Origin: Oscheius tipulae
Taxonomy: Eukaryota > Nematoda > Chromadorea > Rhabditida > Rhabditidae
Length of the DNA stretch: 64,000 nt
Assembly: GCA_037178975.1 (NCBI GenBank)
Contig: JASJZH010000005.1
Span: 7,464,501-7,528,500 of the forward strand
Direction of reading: 5' to 3'
The position numbers were made by a program, and so were the translations under genes. A model generated the notes under the pieces. It searched no databases. It saw nothing but the letters and a program-made list of their open reading frames with translations, and was not told where the DNA came from. This document shows, one piece after another, positions 59,576-64,000 of this stretch (its first letter is position 1; every line of letters begins with the position of its first letter).

Positions 59576-60551
59576 ATGCGTCTTCTCTTTCTTCTCTTCT
59601 TAGCTGTCATTATAGTCGCCTATCCTACCTATGACGATGATGAGGAAGAGATTGAGGAGGTGGTCCGCTGTAAGAGGAACGCACTTTCGTCCTATCGAAA
59701 TTGAGTTTTCAGCTAAGCCACGAGTGGCATGGGTGCCAATAGTGAGTCGATCTAATGTGAGCGCTGCCGTGGGAGAGGTGCTTCAAGAGGAGGACGAACG
59801 ATTCGGGAGGATAGGCAAAATGCTTGAGGTGAGTTTTGACCACAGTCCTTTCAGCTCTTTTCTCTGAAGCTTAGGTCAAGAACTGATAATTGCTCTATAC
59901 ATATCTCTTACTACTGTACTTGCCGGGTTGTTCTTGATTAAGTATATAAGACAAAGTTGTTTACGCCATTTACCAAACAAGTGACAGAACCTAACTTGTC
60001 AGGTTGGAACCAAGAGTACTAAGAAAGACTCACATCTTGTTGTTAGTCAATAGGTATGCGCCACTGTCACAACATATCTGTCCAACACTGTTCTTTCCAA
60101 CCTGCTTACGGACACACATGTCTGTCAGCCTGAATGCTCCTACCAACAGCATCTTACTCTGTCTCTATCAGCATATTACAAACATCCAAGGTATTTTGGT
60201 TGTATCTGTCAATAAGTCAACAGGTTTTTCAACTTGACGCCTTTTACCATGCCCTGGTTCCCAAGCTTCTTTCTGTCTTCAGTTCTCCCATTGACAATAA
60301 CCTGACTATTCAAAACTTTCGACAGAACGGAAACAGAACTTTATCAGTATGACAGTCAGAGAGCCTTGAAACAGGGCCTAACATTTCCAGGCTTACAAGT
60401 TGAATAGCAAAGTCTATTTCAGAACTCCTACGACCAATGGAATCGCGATGCACAGATGGGCGATATGAAGATGCGTCAATTGGAGCAACGAAGAAACTCT
60501 GCGAGCTGGACAGTCTCCTCCTTCGTGTTCCTCTTCTCCCTTCTATTCTAG
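59576..60551 (+). CDS. Small secreted protein with acidic N-terminus and hydrophobic C-terminal tail
   Basis: Three exons (59576-59669, 59713-59828, 60423-60551) join in phase to 112 aa. The signal peptide MRLLFLLFLAVIIVA is followed by an acidic stretch (YPTYDDDEEEIEEVV), a middle segment SKPRVAWVPIVSRSNVSAAV with an NVS glycosylation site, a charged helical region (DERFGRIGKMLE, MGDMKMRQLEQRR) and a C-terminal hydrophobic tail of about 12 residues (SSFVFLFSLLF after NSASW). Signal peptide plus small residues plus terminal hydrophobic tail suggests GPI anchoring. Alternatively it is a precursor cleaved at QRR. No family was recognised. The first donor is GTAAGA, and a CGTTCAG acceptor lies two bases before the ATG. 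Intron 2 is 594 nt. It is convergent with the Schnurri-type gene. Confidence 0.7.
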
Positions 60552-60848
60552 TTCCTTCTATCATTTCCTTTTCACGGGTCCGCTTTCCTTCTTCTTGTGA
60601 TCTCAGGTATCAAAATGAAAATATAACATTTATTGACTCTGTTCAATATATATCTCGGGGACGGACTAGAATAGGCCATCCTGACCCAAATATAACATAG
60701 GAGATTACACTGTACATGATTAGGGGAATGGACTGACTTAGAACTGGAAAAGAGTAAGATTCTGAGATACCCTGAGGGCGACACGTAAAAGTATGTACAC
60801 GGGGCTATGGGAACAGCTAGAGATTAGATTGAGTGGCCGTGGAGAAGA
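60552..60848. other. Shared 3' flank of convergent genes
   Basis: About 300 bp between the stop codons. On the minus strand AATAAA (read as TTTATT at 60629-60634) is a likely polyadenylation signal for the Schnurri-type gene. Confidence 0.45.
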
Positions 60849-63800
60849 CTAGATGACTCCCTGAGAAGACTTTTTCAGTTAGTTCTTATAAAAGAACCTT
60901 ACATTTGTACTGTGGTTGACATGCGAGGCTTGGTGGATCAGCAGCTGCTCCTGGGTTGTGAATCCAGCATCGCAGACCTGTAATTTCTGATTCTTGAAAG
61001 ATTTTCAAGTTCTGTATTCTGTTTCCAACGAATAAGAGCGTTGGAAAATAAAATTTTCGTGACGGGGAATTTTTCCGAACCGTGACTCTGAGCATGAATG
61101 ACCGCGTCATTTAGTGAAAGCCGGCGCCCAAGTTTTCATACGCCATAGCATCTCGAATTAAAACTAAGGCGATTACTATCCCTATTCGTTGGAAACAAAA
61201 AAATCGCTTCGCTAAAAAAAATTAGTTTTAGTAAACACGCTAAAATTAGAGAGTCACATCAGATTTACCTGTTGAAATTCTTCGACTGCGAGCTCTAGAA
61301 AACCCTATCCGTTTTATGAAAAGATAAAGAACAAACCTGACAGACGTGACCTCGATTGGTGACGTGGGTGAGCCAATGCTGTTGAAGGGAAGCCAAATCC
61401 GGGAAGAACTTTCCACAAGTCATGCAAGGACAGGCCGGCACGGCAGTCTCGACAGCAGATCCCGTCCGGGTCGCATGTCCATCCTGCATTCCGGGACTGA
61501 CACAAGAACTATCACTGCCGTCCGTCATTGGAGTACTGGGTTCGATTTCATCGGGTCGGATGGAAGGACAGGCACCAGTCGAGACTGTGTCCTCCTCACG
61601 CGGATCCGTGGTCTCGGCTCGGTAGTGTGCCGTCACATGATGCCGGAGACTCTCCTTATTGGGATAGACTCTCCCACACATCTTCTTGGGACAGCGGAAG
61701 AAGGCCCCGTCTTTGACGGAAATGTGGTCGGTATAGAGATGAACTTGCAGGTCGACCGGAGAATCAAAGTTGGTATGACAGACTGAGCACTTGGTCCCCG
61801 GCGGTATCGGTGGACTCTTGTTCCCATTGGCAACCAAAATTCTCATGACTGGGGAGCTGCAGGAGCTCCGATTGTCAACTTCTAATTCGGGACGAGAAGG
61901 AACAGCAGGTTCTGCTCGATGATTGGCCTGATCCTTGGGTGGCATCCAAACATTGGCCGAGATGAACTTCATTGCTTGGAGAGTGTTCGGGTCGAGCTTG
62001 TTCATCAGAGAGTCGGACCGTTTGCGTGGAATGTCCGTCGAGGTGGAGGCGGCACTGCCACAGCGAGAACGAAACGGAGAGGATGTTTCGGAGAGTGACG
62101 AGCGGATCCCATTGACTGGGGACTCTTGGATCAGGCGACTGATTGGGTTGATCGGTGAGGCAGCCATCTGTTCACGGCATTCGAGACTGACAGAAGTAGT
62201 GGTAGTTGGCAGTTCGGAACCTTGAGCTTCTGCTCTTTTCGTGCGAATGTTCTCGACGATTTGTGAAAGACTGGCTCGCGCCTTTTCACAATCCGTCGTG
62301 TCGACCTCATTCAGACAGGCGCCATTATCATGGCCCTGAATCAGCGACAATGAGTCCTCGGGAAGACGTTTCAGCGTCTCCAACTTGGTCACATGGGTCT
62401 TGGAGCGCAGATGTTTGGCCAGGATACCATGTTTCCGGAAGCCAATGTTGCAGTCGAGACACATGAAACTGCGCGGATTGTTCACCATCTGAGCGGCTCC
62501 TCCTCCCAGGACGGACTGCGTGGAGGCCAGAGGATCGATGCTCGATGCAGCCATAGCACTCTCGTCAATCTGAAACCCAGAGCTTGGTTTTGATCCTAAA
62601 CCTCTACCTACATGACAGCCATGAGCCTGCTCCATATGCTTCGATAGCATCGCCTTTGTTCTTGCCGGGATGCGGCATTCCGGGCACTGGAACATCCGAT
62701 TCTTGTTGCTCATCTGCTGCTTCTCCACATTGTGAGTCAACTGATGGTAGTTAAGATCCGCCTGCTTCCGAAATGTCTTGTCGCACTGGTCGCACTTCAA
62801 GACTTCCTAGATTAACAAAGTTACCTCATTCTAGAAAATCTTCCTACCTCCTTAGGAAAAAAATTCATCCCGTACGACAGACCGTTTCCTACGAGCCCAT
62901 TGATACGAGGTATCGCGTGACCATTTTGTGGAATTGGAGCGATGATGGTCGATGGGGAAGAGTCAACTTGAACGAATTGCATGGCTGTGATGGGTAGAGG
63001 AGGTGTAGAAGGAGTTCCAGCCGTCTTCTTGGTGTCGATACGCAGCGGACCGGCTACAACCACGGGAGGAGCAGACATACACCGACGATGAGGCTTGAAT
63101 TCGGGCCATGAGACAACCTCAGTCTCTTCTTCCTTCTCAAGTACCCATCTGGAAGGCGGAGTATGTGCTCCTCTCTCCAGAAGGATGTTCTCTTGACCGA
63201 AGCGTCTGAAGGGCTCCTCTTCGTCCATATCGGCAGCGAACATGTCATCGTCCGATTCCTCGTCCTCATCCAGTCTGTCCGGAACCTCGATCATCATCTC
63301 GTCCTTCTCCTCTTCGTCAGCCTCGGCAATCTCGAGACGGTCTTCATTGTCACTCTCGTACTCTTCCTCTCCGGCCTGCAGACGTCGCTTGTGTGTCTTT
63401 GAGCTCAAATGCTTCGTCAGATTGCCTTTGGTCTTGAAGCTAAAGTTGCACTGTTTGCACTTATAAGGCCGGATGTCCGTATGCGACTTGATGTGCTTCT
63501 TCAGCATACTCGGCTTCTTGCAACGGATCCCACACCGGTCACAGACGTAGCGTCCTCTACCTCGACCTCTCACGTAGACGTACAGTTCATCAGTTCTGTG
63601 ACCGCCCATGATCGGATCAGTCTTCTTGTTAGGACGGGGACTTCGATTCGGTTTCCAATCAAACTCGTCCTCTTGCTTGTGGCCGTCTTCTTCCATCTTC
63701 ACATCCTCGATGTACGGAGTCTCCGGACGGGATTCAGCCTGAAATCACCTATTCTAACTGTAACTGGACTTTGGAGCAGTGGACAAGAGTCACGACAAGA

Positions 63801-64000
63801 AGGGGACAGAGGGGCTTACCTTCACACTACTGACCATGTTCTCCTTCTCCTCGATCTTGACTACAGGCTCTTCTTCCGGTGTCGACTTGTCTCCTTCCTG
63901 GGCCTGCCTCTGTCTCAGCTGAAACTAAAAGCTCACGTTGCTCAGACCACGTCAACTTACTCTTTGACTGATCTCCCAGAATGAGGAATGCGTGACTTTG
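60849..64000 (-). CDS. sma-9: Schnurri/HIVEP (SMA-9)-type multi-zinc-finger transcription factor, 5' end off the window
   Basis: DNA-binding cofactor family that works with SMADs in BMP signalling. Minus-strand exons in phase: 63961-64000 (partial), 63820-63918, 62848-63738, 62612-62806, 61337-62569, 60903-60977, 60849-60860. The signature first pair is [20 protein letters not shown] with [20 protein letters not shown] and [15 protein letters not shown], nearly diagnostic for Schnurri/HIVEP. An acidic block ([19 protein letters not shown]) follows. Further C2H2 fingers are [107 protein letters not shown], and a last finger whose two cysteines are split by an intron (HVCQ then [19 protein letters not shown]). 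The 42-nt segment 62570-62611 is open but has intron signals. The predicted last exon is only 12 nt (GVI and stop). AATAAA follows at 60629-60634. Confidence 0.92.
61055..61120 (-). repeat. SINE-like fragment within Schnurri-type intron
   Basis: On the minus strand CTTTCACTAAATGACGCGGT resembles the start of the aquaporin-intron SINE fragment, and a GGTTCGG B-box-like core follows. The remainder is diverged, so this is a weak, partial copy. Confidence 0.3.

Noticed and set aside
60930-60980. Apparent tRNA-like B-box (GGGTTGTGAATCC) on the plus strand
   Set aside because: The interval is a coding zinc-finger exon on the minus strand; the resemblance is coincidental.
61264-61294. Candidate Schnurri exon after HVCQ reading SSQSKNFN on the minus strand
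   Set aside because: It has an acceptor and donor, but the exon at 60903-60977 continues the zinc finger exactly (C-x2-C to H-x3-H), so the small interval is more likely intronic.
61346-62466. Several plus-strand frames of 60-146 codons
   Set aside because: Antisense shadows of the long zinc-finger exon.

Overview
The window is animal nuclear DNA, most likely from a nematode. Introns are very short (commonly 37-45 nt) and nearly all end in TTTCAG or TTTTCAG. Eleven of thirteen assignable start codons have a splice-acceptor-like AG within about 10 nt upstream, the signature of spliced-leader trans-splicing. The gene set also fits: a Dve-type homeobox gene, a Schnurri/SMA-9-type zinc-finger gene, a K2P (TWK) channel, a neuromedin-U-type peptide receptor, and a BIRC6-type E2 that shows no BIR domain here (as I recall for C. 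elegans UBC-17). Nothing was computed or searched: exon models come from reading the bases, checking codon phase across junctions and recognising family motifs.

Layout. 1-10 kb: a partial secreted precursor (-), a TSSK-type kinase (+), a 5'-half-only SLC19 vitamin-transporter gene (-) followed by a 672-bp element with 16-bp inverted termini, then a same-strand series RPN11 (proteasome deubiquitinase), LDAH (lipid-droplet hydrolase) and NSE3/MAGE (SMC5/6 complex), with only 209 bp between the first two. 9.9-13.4 kb: the UBC domain and C-terminal region of a BIRC6/UBC-17-like gene (-), convergent with NSE3, 51 bp between stop codons. 13.4-27.5 kb: a gene-poor tract with two strong hairpins, a repeat family present at 15.2 and 20.0 kb, tRNA-derived SINE-like fragments, a CT microsatellite, and a decayed coiled-coil reading frame near 21.2-22.3 kb. 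27.6-33 kb: a Dve-type gene (-) with ULD/CMP domain, CUT-like region and two homeodomains. 33-38.5 kb: non-coding plus another decayed coiled-coil remnant (-). 38.5-39.9 kb: an aquaglyceroporin (+). 41.5-41.9 kb: a 71-aa amidated neuropeptide precursor (+). 42.8-50.2 kb: three minus-strand membrane-protein genes (K2P channel, an unrecognised single-pass protein, a neuropeptide GPCR). 50.2-55 kb: no gene seen. 55-56.6 kb: a CTR copper transporter and tRNA 2'-phosphotransferase (both -). 59.6-60.6 kb: a 112-aa secreted protein with a hydrophobic tail (+), convergent with a Schnurri-type multi-zinc-finger gene (-) that runs off the right edge.

How the genes relate: the left cluster is housekeeping and RPN11-LDAH is spaced like an operon. 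The centre and right hold developmental regulators with large flanking non-coding DNA, and excitability/peptide-signalling genes that lie close together but are apparently transcribed separately.
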